The notes under the pieces are model-generated. The model was not told the DNA's origin and made no database searches. It saw nothing but the letters and a program-made list of their open reading frames with translations. This document shows positions 32,739 to 42,518 of a stretch of DNA of 64,000 nucleotides, piece after piece (positions within the stretch are counted from its first letter, which is position 1; every line of letters begins with the position of its first letter). Location of the stretch: positions 1 through 64,000 of the forward strand of contig PXRU01000003.1 of the NCBI GenBank assembly GCA_003020945.1, read 5' to 3'. Source of the DNA: Halobacteriales archaeon QS_6_71_20 (GTDB taxonomy: Archaea; Halobacteriota; Halobacteria; Halobacteriales; Haloferacaceae). A program made the translations under genes and the position numbers.

Positions 32739-35450
32739 ATGTCCGAGGAGGGATACGACCACACGGCGGTCGAACGACGGTGGCAGGAGGCGTGGGCGGA
32801 GGCCGACGCCTTCCGAACGCCGGACGACGCCGAGGACCCGACGTACGTGCTGGGGATGTTCCCCTACCCGTCCGGAAAGCTCCACATGGGTCACGTCCGC
32901 AACTACACGATCACGGACGCGTACGCCCGCTACCGGCGGATGCGCGGCGACGACGTGCTCCACCCGATGGGGTGGGACTCGTTCGGCCTCCCCGCGGAGA
33001 ACGCCGCCAAGGAGCGCGACTCCGACCCCCGCGACTGGACGATGGACTGCATCGACACGATGCGCGGGCAGATGGAGTCGATGGGGTTCGGCTACGACTG
33101 GGACCGGGAGATCACCACCTGCGAGCCGGAGTACTACCGCTGGAACCAGTGGCTGTTCCGGCGGTTCCACGAGGAAGGGCTCGTCGAGCGCCGCGCGGCC
33201 GACGTGAACTGGTGTCCCTCCTGTGAGACGGTGCTGGCCGACGAGCAGGTCGAGGGCGAGGAGGAGCGCTGCTGGCGCTGTGACTCGCTGGTCGAGCAGC
33301 GCGAGCTGGACCAGTGGACGCTCGGCATCACCGAGTACGCCGACGAACTGCTGTCGGCCATCGACGACCTGGAGGGGTGGCCCGACAGCGTCCGCGAGAT
33401 GCAGCGCAACTGGATCGGCAAACAGGAGGGGTCGGTCGTCGAGTTCGAGGTCGGCGAGGCCCCCACAGACTCGGGGAGCGGCGACGACGGGGAGCCGCGG
33501 ACCTTCGGCCCGGTCGAGGCGTTCACCACCCGCCTGGACACGGTCTTCGGCGCGACCTTCTTCGCGCTGGCGCCGGACCACCCCATCTCCGAGGAGCTGG
33601 CCGCCGAGGACGACGCCGTCCATGAGTTCGTCCACAACGAGGCCGACCCCGACGGCGACGAGCCGAACGGCGTCGAGACGGGGCTGACCGCGACCAACCC
33701 CGCCACCGGCGAGGAGGTGCCCGTCTTTGTCGCCGACTTCGTCCTCTCGGACGTCGGGACGGGCGCGCTGATGGGCGTCCCCGGCCACGACGAGCGCGAC
33801 CACGCGTTCGCCCGGCGCATGGGCGTCGACGTCGTCCCCGTCGTCGCCCCCGAGCCGGACGTCGAGGGCGCCGACCCCGAGGTCCCCGACGTGAGCGAGG
33901 GCGCCTACACCGAGGACGGCGTCTTAGTCAACAGCGGCGAGTACGACGGCCTCACCAGCGCCGAGGCGCGCGAGGCGCTCACCGGGGCGATCGACTCCGC
34001 CGACTTCCACACCCAGTACCGCCTGCGCGACTGGCTCATCTCCCGCCAGCGCTACTGGGGTACCCCGATCCCGGTGATCCACTGCGACGACTGCGGTCCG
34101 GTGCTGGTGCCCGAGGAGGAACTGCCGGTGGAGCTGCCGGAGTTCGTCAACACGACCGGGAACCCGCTGGACGCCGCCGAGGAGTGGAAACACACGACCT
34201 GCCCCGACTGCGGCGCCGACGCGGTGCGGGAGACGGACACGATGGACACGTTCGTCGACTCCGCGTGGTACTTCCTGCGGTACGTCTCCCCCGACCTGGA
34301 GGAGGCGCCGTTCGACGTCGAGCGGGCGGACGACTGGATGCCCGTCGACCAGTACGTCGGCGGGCTCGAACACGCCGTGATGCACCTGCTGTACGCGCGG
34401 TTCGCGACGAAGGCCGTCTCCGATATGGGAATGTTGGAGCACCGCGAGCCGTTCACGAACCTGCTGGGGCATGGAATGGTGCAGCTGGACGGCGAGAAGA
34501 TGTCGAAGTCGAAGGGCAACACCGTCTCCCCCCAACGGATCGTCGGGGAGTACGGCGCGGACACGGCGCGGCTGTTCATGATGCAGGCCGCCCGTCCGGA
34601 CACGGCGTTCGACTGGTCCGAGGAGGGCGTCAGGTCGACGCATCGGTTCCTGGGTCGGCTGGCCGAGACGGTGCGCTCGTTCGTCGACCGGGAGTCCGAG
34701 CCGGCCGGCGACGACGACCCCACGGCGGCGTACGTCCGCAGCGAGGTGGACGCCGCCGTCGCGGTCGCCACCGAGAACTTCGACGACCTGGGGTTCGACC
34801 TGGCGACGCGGGAGGCGCAGTCGCTGGTCGCCACGTTACGCGGCTACCGCGAGTACGTCGACGAGGTGCACGCGCCCACCGTCGAGCGCGGGCTGCAGGT
34901 CGCGCTCAGGCTGCTGGCGCCGGTCGCGCCCCACCTGACCGAGGAGCTGTACGCCGAGCTGAACGGCGAGGACGCCGGACTGCTGGTCGACGCCGAGTGG
35001 CCGACCGCGGACGTCGACACCGACGAGGCCCGCCGGCGGCGCCAGTTAGTGGAGAACACCCGCGACGACGTGCGTAACATCGTCGACGTGGCCGGCATCG
35101 AGGACCCCGACCGCGTCGACGTGGTCGTCGCCCCCGAGTGGAAACACGAGGCGCTGGCGGTGGCGCTCGACAGCGACGCCGACAACCTCGTCGGCGAGCT
35201 GATGGGACGCCCCGAGATCCAGCGCCACGGCTCCGACGCCGCCGACTACGCGAAGGACCTCCAGGCGGAACGGGAGGCGCTGCGGCCGGCGCTGTCGCCC
35301 GAGCACGAGCGCGAGGCGCTGGAGGCGGCCGCCTGGCTGGTGGAGCGGGAGTTCGGCGCCCCGGTCCGCGTGCTCGCCGCCGAGGAGGCGGACGACGACG
35401 TGGCGTCGACGGCGGAGCCGGGTCGCCCGGCGATCGAGATCGTCGAGTAG
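32739..35450 (+). CDS. leuS: Leucyl-tRNA synthetase
   Basis: MFPYPSGKLHMGHVRNYTITDAYARY, QRYWGTPIPVIHC, GEKMSKSKGNTV; ATG 32739. Confidence 0.98.
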   Translation: MSEEGYDHTAVERRWQEAWAEADAFRTPDDAEDPTYVLGMFPYPSGKLHMGHVRNYTITDAYARYRRMRGDDVLHPMGWDSFGLPAENAAKERDSDPRDWTMDCIDTMRGQMESMGFGYDWDREITTCEPEYYRWNQWLFRRFHEEGLVERRAADVNWCPSCETVLADEQVEGEEERCWRCDSLVEQRELDQWTLGITEYADELLSAIDDLEGWPDSVREMQRNWIGKQEGSVVEFEVGEAPTDSGSGDDGEPRTFGPVEAFTTRLDTVFGATFFALAPDHPISEELAAEDDAVHEFVHNEADPDGDEPNGVETGLTATNPATGEEVPVFVADFVLSDVGTGALMGVPGHDERDHAFARRMGVDVVPVVAPEPDVEGADPEVPDVSEGAYTEDGVLVNSGEYDGLTSAEAREALTGAIDSADFHTQYRLRDWLISRQRYWGTPIPVIHCDDCGPVLVPEEELPVELPEFVNTTGNPLDAAEEWKHTTCPDCGADAVRETDTMDTFVDSAWYFLRYVSPDLEEAPFDVERADDWMPVDQYVGGLEHAVMHLLYARFATKAVSDMGMLEHREPFTNLLGHGMVQLDGEKMSKSKGNTVSPQRIVGEYGADTARLFMMQAARPDTAFDWSEEGVRSTHRFLGRLAETVRSFVDRESEPAGDDDPTAAYVRSEVDAAVAVATENFDDLGFDLATREAQSLVATLRGYREYVDEVHAPTVERGLQVALRLLAPVAPHLTEELYAELNGEDAGLLVDAEWPTADVDTDEARRRRQLVENTRDDVRNIVDVAGIEDPDRVDVVVAPEWKHEALAVALDSDADNLVGELMGRPEIQRHGSDAADYAKDLQAEREALRPALSPEHEREALEAAAWLVEREFGAPVRVLAAEEADDDVASTAEPGRPAIEIVE

Positions 35451-35485
35451 CGGCGGCCCCGGACCGCGGCCCGGCGACGGGCCCG

Positions 35486-35882
35486 CTATCGCCGGTCGCG
35501 GTCGTTCCAGTCGAGGTCCACGTCGCGGCGCGCGTCCGGGCCGGCCGCGAACGGGCCGAAGCCGTACACGACGAGCAGCACCGCCAGTGCCGGCAGGAGG
35601 TTGCCGACTAACGGGAGCAGGACGAACGGCACGTCGACGAAGACGGCCCTGGGAGCGAACGCCGCAAGCAGCGCGACCCACGCGGCGGGGAACACGACGA
35701 GTCCCCCGGCGGCCTCGACACGGCGGGCGCGGGTCGTCGCGTCCGCGGGCGCCGAGAAACGCGAGCACGCCGGCGGTCGCCACCCCGGCGTGAGCGGCCG
35801 CGAGCCCGAAGGCGGCCGCGGCGACCGCGCGGTCGCGGGGCGTTCCGGGCGCGGACTCGGTCGCCGACGGGGAGCGGGACAC
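35486..35882 (-). pseudogene. Small membrane protein, apparently frameshifted near 35725-35760
   Basis: N-terminal TM AVAAAAFGLAAAHAGVATAGVLAFLGA in one frame, C-terminal TMs TTRARRVEAAGGLVVFPAAWVALLAAF...LLPLVGNLLPALAVLLVVYGFGPFA in the +1 frame; possible GTG at 35882. Confidence 0.5.
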
Positions 35883-35977
35883 GCCCGGACGCAGGGGGGC
35901 CGGACGCAAATCGGCGTCGACTCCGGACGCGACGGCGTGACCGCCGGATTCAAGCTCGGGCCGCGCCAGCGACGGCC

Positions 35978-36487
35978 ATGGGTGAGGCGGCCGCACGCGT
36001 CCAGGCGCTCCTCCGGGAGCGACTCGCCCGCCGGCTCCCCGAGTCGAACTGGCGGACCGAGCACCGCGTCGGCGACACGCCGGTCGACGTGGCCGGCGAC
36101 GGCGACGCGCTCGTGCTCGTGGAACTGGAATGGCGGCGCGCGGACCCCGCGAACAACACGGTGAAACTGCTCCGCGAGCTCGTGGAGACGGAGCTCTCGG
36201 CCTCGTATACGGCCGTTCACGTCGTCCAACTGTTCACGCGCTACTACGACCTCCAGTCCGGCGGCGTGAGCACGAAGCGGCGCAACGCCGAGTTCGTCGG
36301 GGAGCGCGTCGTCGACACGGTCGCGGCGGCGACGTTCGCCGGCGTCACCCTCGACCTCGACCCGCCGAAGCGGGGCGGTGACCTCCCGGAGGGCTGGCGC
36401 GATGCCGTCGGCGACGCGGCGGACCGGATCGTCCGGGAGGTCGGCGGGGCGCGAGCACGGGACGGGGGAGGCCAGAACACCGAGTAG
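35978..36487 (+). CDS. Hypothetical protein with nuclease-like VELEW motif
   Basis: 170-aa ORF RRLPESNWRTEHRVGDTPVDVAGDGDALVLVELEWRRADPANNTVKLLRELVETE; fold assignment uncertain. Confidence 0.6.
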   Translation: MGEAAARVQALLRERLARRLPESNWRTEHRVGDTPVDVAGDGDALVLVELEWRRADPANNTVKLLRELVETELSASYTAVHVVQLFTRYYDLQSGGVSTKRRNAEFVGERVVDTVAAATFAGVTLDLDPPKRGGDLPEGWRDAVGDAADRIVREVGGARARDGGGQNTE

Positions 36488-36637
36488 CGGACGGGAGTGG
36501 GGTGAGGCGAGAAACGGGGGAGTGGAGCAAAGAGAGAGCAGAGCGAACCCGCGAGCGTGACGCCCACGGAGGCCGGGAGAGCACGTCGTCGCGGACCGAC
36601 GGGCAACGGTTTTCTGCGGTCGCCCCGCAGACCCGGT

Positions 36638-37282
36638 GTGAACGTCACCGTCATCGACTACGGAGTGGGGAACCTCCGCAGCCTCCGTCGCGGGCTCGAA
36701 CGCGCCGGCGCGGACGTGGTCGTCTCCAGCGACCCCGACGACATCCGCGAGGCCGGCGCGCTCGTGCTCCCCGGGGTGGGCGCGTTCCGCGAGTGCGTCG
36801 CCAACTCCGAGCCGTTCCACGACGTGCTCGTGGAGAAGGCCGAGGACACGCCGATCCTCGGCGTCTGCGTCGGCCTCCAGCTCATGTACGACGAGAGCAC
36901 CGAGGGCGCGCCCGACGGCGACATCGTCGAGGGGCTCGGCCTCATCGGGGGGCGCGTCGAGCGGCTCCCCGACGGCGTGAAGGTGCCCCACATGGGGTGG
37001 AACGAGCTCACGCCCGAGCGCGACCACCCGCTACTGGACGGGATCGGCGAGGGCGATTACGCGTACTTCGTCCACTCCTACTGCGCGGCCGTCACCGACC
37101 GTACCATCGCCTCCTGTGAGTACGGCCGCCGCTTCGCGGCCGTCGCCGCCAACGAGGCGGGCAACGTGATGGGGACGCAGTTCCACCCCGAGAAGAGCGG
37201 GGAGACCGGGCTGGCGATCTTGAGCAACTTCGTCGACTACGCCGAGGCGTACCACGCCGGCGAGGTCGCGACCGCAGACTGA
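36638..37282 (+). CDS. hisH: Imidazole glycerol phosphate synthase subunit HisH
   Basis: VTVIDYGVGNLRSLRRGLERAG, LPGVGAF, ILGVCVGLQLM, MGWNEL, GTQFHPEKSG; GTG 36638. Confidence 0.95.
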   Translation: MNVTVIDYGVGNLRSLRRGLERAGADVVVSSDPDDIREAGALVLPGVGAFRECVANSEPFHDVLVEKAEDTPILGVCVGLQLMYDESTEGAPDGDIVEGLGLIGGRVERLPDGVKVPHMGWNELTPERDHPLLDGIGEGDYAYFVHSYCAAVTDRTIASCEYGRRFAAVAANEAGNVMGTQFHPEKSGETGLAILSNFVDYAEAYHAGEVATAD

Positions 37283-37304
37283 CCGGCCGTCCCCGACCGG
37301 CGGC

Positions 37305-37742
37305 TCACTCCACGTCGATGGACGTTCCCTCGCCGGACCCGACCCCGGGTCTCGGAAGGGTGACGGTCAACACCCCCCGCTCGTACGACGCCTCCGCCTC
37401 CGATTCGAGCACGTCGCCGGGGAGGGAGATGCGGCGCGTCGCCGAGCGCGACCGCCGCTCGCGCCGGTGGTAGCGGATGTCCGAGTCGCCGCCACCGTAC
37501 TCCGTCTCCTCGTCGGAGTCGGCTCGCAGCGTCAGCTCGCGTCCCGAAACCGCGAGGTCGATGTCGTCGGCGTCGTAGCCGGGCAGGTCCGCGGCGACGA
37601 CGAACTCCTCGTCGCGCTCCAGCACGTCGACGTTCACTTCCGTCCGGACTCGACCCTCCAGCGCGGTCCCGACCTCGTCCAGCTCCTCGCCCAGCCGGTC
37701 GAACAGTTCCGTGACGTCGTCGAACGGCATCCGTTCCGTCAT
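37305..37742 (-). CDS. Hsp20/alpha-crystallin family small heat-shock protein
   Basis: EFVVAADLPGYDADDIDLAVSGRELTLRA...RRISLPGDVLESEAEASYERGVLTVTLPR; ATG 37742. Confidence 0.92.
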   Translation of the reverse strand: MTERMPFDDVTELFDRLGEELDEVGTALEGRVRTEVNVDVLERDEEFVVAADLPGYDADDIDLAVSGRELTLRADSDEETEYGGGDSDIRYHRRERRSRSATRRISLPGDVLESEAEASYERGVLTVTLPRPGVGSGEGTSIDVE

Positions 37743-37989
37743 ATCAACGAATAGACCGTTCGTCGGCTTCAATCTGTCGGGGGAACGGGGTCGGAATATG
37801 CGAGGGTTCAAATCCGGGGACGGGGGCAGACGGCGCGTGCGGTGACGACGGCCCCCGGCGAACAGCGGGTGTGCGACACCGGCGTCGGGGCGCGGCGGAG
37901 CGGAGGTGTCGCCTGTTCGCACGCGGATCCGGGAGCGACCGCCACGCGGTCTCGGAGAACCGGGCTCCGTCGTTCCAGGGATAGCCCGG

Positions 37990-38838
37990 TCAGTACACGA
38001 CGTGTTCGGTGTCGTAGGACCCGAGGACACGGACCCAGCCGTTCGACGCGATCTCCTCCACGTCGGCCAGCGCCGCCCGCGCCCGCTGCTCGTACAACCC
38101 GGCCTCGAAGTCGATGTGGAACAGGTAGTCGCCGAGCCGCTCGCCGCTGGGCCGCGACTCGATCCGCGAGAGGTTCACGTCGCGCTCGGCGAACGCCTCC
38201 AACAGCTCCAGGAGGAGTCCGGGGTAGTTCGCGCCGGGGTACACCACGACGGAGCTCTTGCCGCCGGCCTCCGTCCGCTCGTCGCCGGGGGCGACGACGA
38301 GAAAGCGGGTCGCGTTCGAGGAGCGGTCCTGGACGTCCTCCGCGAGCACCCGTAGCTCCACCTCGTCGCCGTCGCCCGCCGCGTTCGCGGGGTGGCCGAT
38401 CCCGGCGACTGAGGGGTCCTCGCGGGCGCGCTCGACGCCGCGGGCCGTGGAGGCGACGGCCTCCCGGCGGGCGTCGGGGTACTCCCGCTGCAGGTAGTCG
38501 CGACACTGCGCCAGCGCCTGCGAGTGGGAGGCGACCGTCTCGAACGTCTCCGCCTGCGCCAGCAGCGCGTGGCGGATCGGCGTGACGATCTCCCGGACGA
38601 CGGAGACGTCCGCCTCCGTGAGCGCGTCGAGGCTCTCGGCGACGCTCCCCTCGATGCTGTTCTCGACCGGGACGACCCCGCGTTCGTACTCCCCGCCGGC
38701 GACGGCGTCGACGATCGCCGTGACCGACTCGCGGAAGGCGACGTCGTCGGCGACCGCCCGCGCGGCGCGGTGTGAGTACGTCCCCGCGGGACCGAGCGTG
38801 ACTGCCTGCACACACCGGGGTGTGCCGCCGTCCCGCAT
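37990..38838 (-). CDS. pheA: Prephenate dehydratase
   Basis: AVTLGPAGTYSHRAARAVADD, VPVENSIEGSVAESLDAL, NATRFLVVAP, ACT domain RIESRPSGERLGDYLFHIDFE. Confidence 0.95.
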   Translation of the reverse strand: MRDGGTPRCVQAVTLGPAGTYSHRAARAVADDVAFRESVTAIVDAVAGGEYERGVVPVENSIEGSVAESLDALTEADVSVVREIVTPIRHALLAQAETFETVASHSQALAQCRDYLQREYPDARREAVASTARGVERAREDPSVAGIGHPANAAGDGDEVELRVLAEDVQDRSSNATRFLVVAPGDERTEAGGKSSVVVYPGANYPGLLLELLEAFAERDVNLSRIESRPSGERLGDYLFHIDFEAGLYEQRARAALADVEEIASNGWVRVLGSYDTEHVVY

Positions 38839-38915
38839 AAGAACACCGGGTCCGACGGTCGGGGCCACGAGACACAGCCACGGCCACACGCCGCTGACAC
38901 GCCGACTCCCCCCGG

Positions 38916-39236
38916 TCAGAAGCGCTCGCGGAGTTCGGCGCGCAGGTCCTCGACGTCGAGGTCCTTCTCGGCCAGTAACACGAGCAGGTGGTAGACGAGG
39001 TCCGCCGCCTCGGCGGTCAGCTCCTCGCGGTCGTCGTCTTTCGCCGCGACGATCGTCTCGGTCGCCTCCTCGCCGATCTTCTCCAGCACGGCGTTTTCCC
39101 CCTTCTCGTGGGTGAGCAGCGACGCGGTGTACGACCCCTCGGGGAGGCGTTCCTTGCGGTCCTCGATGGCCGCGAACAGCGCGTCGAGCGTCTCGTCGTC
39201 GCGGGCGTCCACGCCCTCGGCGCCGTCGTCGGTCAT
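38916..39236 (-). CDS. hisE: Phosphoribosyl-ATP pyrophosphatase
   Basis: LPEGSYTASLLTHEKGENAVLEKIGEEATETIVAAKDDDREELTAEAADLVYHLLVLLAEKDL. Confidence 0.95.
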   Translation of the reverse strand: MTDDGAEGVDARDDETLDALFAAIEDRKERLPEGSYTASLLTHEKGENAVLEKIGEEATETIVAAKDDDREELTAEAADLVYHLLVLLAEKDLDVEDLRAELRERF

Positions 39237-39856
39237 GCGTCCGCCTCCCCGCCGTCGGCCGCCGGCGCGTCGGCGTGGCTGCCGGCGAACAGCGCCAGGT
39301 CGTGGACCCGGGAGTCGGGCGTCAGCTCCGGGTGGAAGGAGGTGGCGACGACCGGTCCCTGGCGCACGGCGACGGGGTCGCCGTCCCACTCGGCGAGCAC
39401 CTCGACCCCGTCGCCGACGTCGTCGATAACGGGCGCGCGGATGAACACCGCGTGGAACGGCTCGTCGAGCTCGGTCACGTCGAGCGGTGCCTCGAAGGAG
39501 TCCGCCTGTCGTCCGAACGCGTTGCGGTCGACGGTCACGTCGAGCACGTCCAGCGTCGCGACGCGGTCGTCTTTCGCGTCGTCGGAGGCGACGATCAGCC
39601 CCGCACAGGTGGCCAACAACGGCTTCCCCGCGGCGACGTGCGCCCGGATCTCCTCGTCGATCCCCTCCTGACGAAGCAGCCGGGAGATCGTCGTCGACTC
39701 CCCGCCCGGCATGAGGAGCACGTCGCAGTCGGGCACGAGCCCGGCGTCGCGTATCTCCGTCACCTCGACGGCGACGTCGTGGCCCGCGGCCGCCCGGCGG
39801 ACCGCCTCGGCGTGCTCGGAGACGTCCCCCTGAACGGCGATAACGCCCACGTTCAT
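39233..39856 (-). CDS. pdxT: Pyridoxal 5'-phosphate synthase glutaminase subunit
   Basis: MNVGVIAVQGDVSEHAEA, LLMPGGESTTISRLL, PLLATCAGLIV, ATSFHPELTPDSRVHDLAL. Confidence 0.95.
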   Translation of the reverse strand: MNVGVIAVQGDVSEHAEAVRRAAAGHDVAVEVTEIRDAGLVPDCDVLLMPGGESTTISRLLRQEGIDEEIRAHVAAGKPLLATCAGLIVASDDAKDDRVATLDVLDVTVDRNAFGRQADSFEAPLDVTELDEPFHAVFIRAPVIDDVGDGVEVLAEWDGDPVAVRQGPVVATSFHPELTPDSRVHDLALFAGSHADAPAADGGEADA

Positions 39857-39948
39857 ACTCGAAAACGGCGGCCGGCGAGTGAAAAGCTGTCGCTCACGCG
39901 GTCGGCGACCGGATGGAGTGGAGGCAGATGGCGGTCGTCGCCCGTCAG

Positions 39949-40110
39949 TCAGAACGCGAACCCGAGGATCAACACGAGGATCCCGAACAGGAGCCCGAAG
40001 GCGACGACCGTCTTCGGGTCGATCCGGATGGCGTTGCGGTCCTCGGCGTCGAAGTAGCGGACGAGTCCCGCGCTGGACATGAGACCTCCGCTGTTCTGGC
40101 CGCTGCTCAT
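39949..40110 (-). CDS. secG: Preprotein translocase subunit Sec61-beta/SecG
   Basis: [53 protein letters not shown]. Confidence 0.92.
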   Translation of the reverse strand: MSSGQNSGGLMSSAGLVRYFDAEDRNAIRIDPKTVVAFGLLFGILVLILGFAF

Positions 40111-40246
40111 GTCCGCACCCATGCGGGTAGACCGCGTAAGCCTTTCGACCGACGGTGAGCGACGATCGGATCGTCGAGCGACCGCGCTCCCGGTCGGTGG
40201 AGAGGGAGTAATCCTTATGCGCCGGCCGTCGAAACGGGCGGTCGGC

Positions 40247-40513
40247 ATGAGCGTTCGACTCAAGGACTTCCACGCGGACTGGTGTGGCCCCTGCAAGACC
40301 CAGGACCCCATCCTCGAGGAACTCGAGGACGACTACCCCGACGTGAGCTTCGAGAAGGTCGACGTCGAGGAGGAACAGGAGATCGCCAACCAGTACCAGG
40401 TCCGCTCGCTTCCGACCCTGATCGTCGAGAACGACGACGGCGTCGTCGACCGCTTCGTCGGCGTCACACAGCGCGAAGACTTGGAGGAGGCGCTGTCGCA
40501 AGCCGACGCGTGA
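40247..40513 (+). CDS. Thioredoxin-fold protein
   Basis: [35 protein letters not shown]. Confidence 0.92.
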   Translation: MSVRLKDFHADWCGPCKTQDPILEELEDDYPDVSFEKVDVEEEQEIANQYQVRSLPTLIVENDDGVVDRFVGVTQREDLEEALSQADA

Positions 40514-40580
40514 GCGGCGGGGGGAACCGAGTCGTACCGACTCGCAACCGTTAACACGGACGGCGCCGCTTCACATACAC

Positions 40581-40730
40581 ATGGCAAGCTTCGACGCGGC
40601 CGAGCGCCGCACGCTCGAGAAGATGGTCTGTATGCGGTGTAACGCGCGGAACCCCGAGCGCGCGGACAGCTGTCGGAAGTGCGGCTACGGCCGCCTCCGA
40701 CCCAAGGCGAAGGAGCCGCGGACCGCCTGA
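40581..40730 (+). CDS. rpl40e: 50S ribosomal protein L40e
   Basis: Manual translation [49 protein letters not shown]; below the ORF-track length cutoff. Confidence 0.93.
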   Translation: MASFDAAERRTLEKMVCMRCNARNPERADSCRKCGYGRLRPKAKEPRTA

Positions 40731-40821
40731 CCGCGCGGCCCGACTCGGATCGACTCCGAACCGACCCAACGTCTCCGTCCGACGCGACCCCGGGAGCCTC
40801 GCGGCCGCCGCGACGACGCGC

Positions 40822-41448
40822 TCACTCCTCCGGGTACTTCGGCTCGCGCCGCTCCGCTCGGTCGAGCGCGCGCTCGATCACGTCGCGGACCGACTCCCCT
40901 CCGGCCTCGGCGTGGAACGGGTCGCCGTGGCCGGCGTACAGCGACTCGACGGAGTCGGGGAGCCGGTCGAGCAGGTCGTGGAGGCTCCCGACGAGCCGCT
41001 CGCGCGACTGGCCCGACAGGTCCGTGCGGCCGAACGAGCCGTCGTCGAACGCGCCGTCGTTGTACACGACCACGTCGCCCGAGAACAGCGCCGTCTCCCC
41101 GACCAGCGACACGTGGTCGGCGGCGTGGCCGGGCGTGTACACGACCTCGCACTGCTCGTCGCCGACCCCGAGCTCGTCGCCGTCGACGATCGCGTGGTCG
41201 CGCCGAGGGTGGTCGCCGTGGGCGTACAGGTCGGCGTCGAAGGCGTCGAGGACGGAGTCAAGCTCGCCGACGTGGTCGCGGTGCTGGTGGGTCAAAACCA
41301 CCCTGTCGAGTTCGTCGGTGTGGTCGGCGAGCACGTCGACGACGCCCGGCATCGTCCCGGCGTCGACGAGCGTCGGCGTCGCGCCGTCGACGAAGTAGGC
41401 GTTACACGTGAACTCCTCGGCGTCGACCGTGACGGTGACCGCGTCCAT
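40822..41448 (-). CDS. MBL-fold metallo-hydrolase
   Basis: RVVLTHQHRDHVGELD, YTPGHAADHVSLV, LFSGDVVV, LYAGHGDPF. Confidence 0.92.
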   Translation of the reverse strand: MDAVTVTVDAEEFTCNAYFVDGATPTLVDAGTMPGVVDVLADHTDELDRVVLTHQHRDHVGELDSVLDAFDADLYAHGDHPRRDHAIVDGDELGVGDEQCEVVYTPGHAADHVSLVGETALFSGDVVVYNDGAFDDGSFGRTDLSGQSRERLVGSLHDLLDRLPDSVESLYAGHGDPFHAEAGGESVRDVIERALDRAERREPKYPEE

Positions 41449-41573
41449 ACCCACACCTCATCGGCCGGAGTGAAAAGCCGACCCCACCCGGCGGGGAGCG
41501 ACACGCCGAAAGTTCAACTGTCCGACTGCTTCCCGCAGATATATCATCGGGAACTCGCTATACCCGATCGAAC

Positions 41574-41744
41574 ATGGGCTTCGGGAGCTACGACGAGTCC
41601 GAACAGGAGAACCAGCAGCTCGACTCGGATCTCGACGAGGACACCGTCGACGGCGGTGAGGCGGACCACGACGGCGACGTGGAGTTCGAGATCGGCGCCT
41701 CGAACGACGAACTCCTCGACAAGCTCGAGGAGATCAAGGACTGA
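41574..41744 (+). CDS. DUF5786 family small acidic protein
   Basis: Manual translation MGFGSYDESEQENQQLDSDLDEDTVDGGEADHDGDVEFEIGASNDELLDKLEEIKD*; not in the ORF track. Confidence 0.85.
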   Translation: MGFGSYDESEQENQQLDSDLDEDTVDGGEADHDGDVEFEIGASNDELLDKLEEIKD

Positions 41745-41837
41745 ATCGGCGATCGCAGTCGTGTCCCGCCGTGCTCGACGGAGGACGCGCGGTCGGAGCC
41801 GGGCGGCGTCGCGGCGCGACGACCGGAGCGTGAGACG

Positions 41838-42488
41838 GTGAAGCCCGGGACCCGCGCGCTGGGTCTCGCCGTCTCCGCGAGCCACCGCGACGACCCCGCT
41901 CGCGCGACGGTCGCGGGCGCGGTCGTCCGGGTCGACGGGGCCGTCGACGGCCTCTCGTTTTCGACGTGTTCCGTGGGCGGAACGGACGCGACGGCCGCCG
42001 TGATCGACTGCTTCGACCGGCTCGGCCGCGAGGACGTCCGCCACCTGTTGCTGGCGGGCGTGGCCCCCGCGTGGTTCAACGTGATCGACCTCGCCGAGGT
42101 GCGGGAGGCCACCGACCGGCCGACGCTCGCGGTCTCGTTCGAGACCAGCGAGGGCCTCGCGTCGCACCTCCGCGAGCGGTTCGCCGGCGACGAGCTGGAC
42201 CGACGGCTGGCGACGTACGCGTCGCTTCCCGAGCGGGTTCCAGTGCGCCTCGACGCCGCGGACGGGGCGGACGACACGGACGCCGCGGCCGACCCGACCG
42301 CCGCGGCCGAGCCGGAGCTGTGGGTGCGCGCGGTCGGCGCGGACGCCGACGAGGCGCGTCGGGTCGTCGGGGCACACACGCCGGACGGTCGCACGCGGCC
42401 GGAGCCGCTCCGCGTCGCCGCGGTCGCCGCCCGCGCCGGGCGGTCGTACGCCGACCGCGAGACCCGCGACGGGGGAACGGACGGGTAG
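41838..42488 (+). CDS. DUF99 family (endonuclease V-related) protein
   Basis: LGLAVSASHRDDPARATVAGAVVRVDGAVDGLSFSTCSVGGTDAT..LAGVAPAWFNVIDLAEV. Confidence 0.8.
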   Translation: MKPGTRALGLAVSASHRDDPARATVAGAVVRVDGAVDGLSFSTCSVGGTDATAAVIDCFDRLGREDVRHLLLAGVAPAWFNVIDLAEVREATDRPTLAVSFETSEGLASHLRERFAGDELDRRLATYASLPERVPVRLDAADGADDTDAAADPTAAAEPELWVRAVGADADEARRVVGAHTPDGRTRPEPLRVAAVAARAGRSYADRETRDGGTDG

Positions 42489-42518
42489 GTTTACCACTGC
42501 GGCGGGCGACGATCGGAC

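Noticed and set aside
37801-37825. cgagggttcaaatccgggg looked like a tRNA T-arm
   Set aside because: No matching acceptor, D or anticodon arms in the surrounding 90 nt on either strand; stem pairing is weak. Probably chance sequence upstream of Hsp20.
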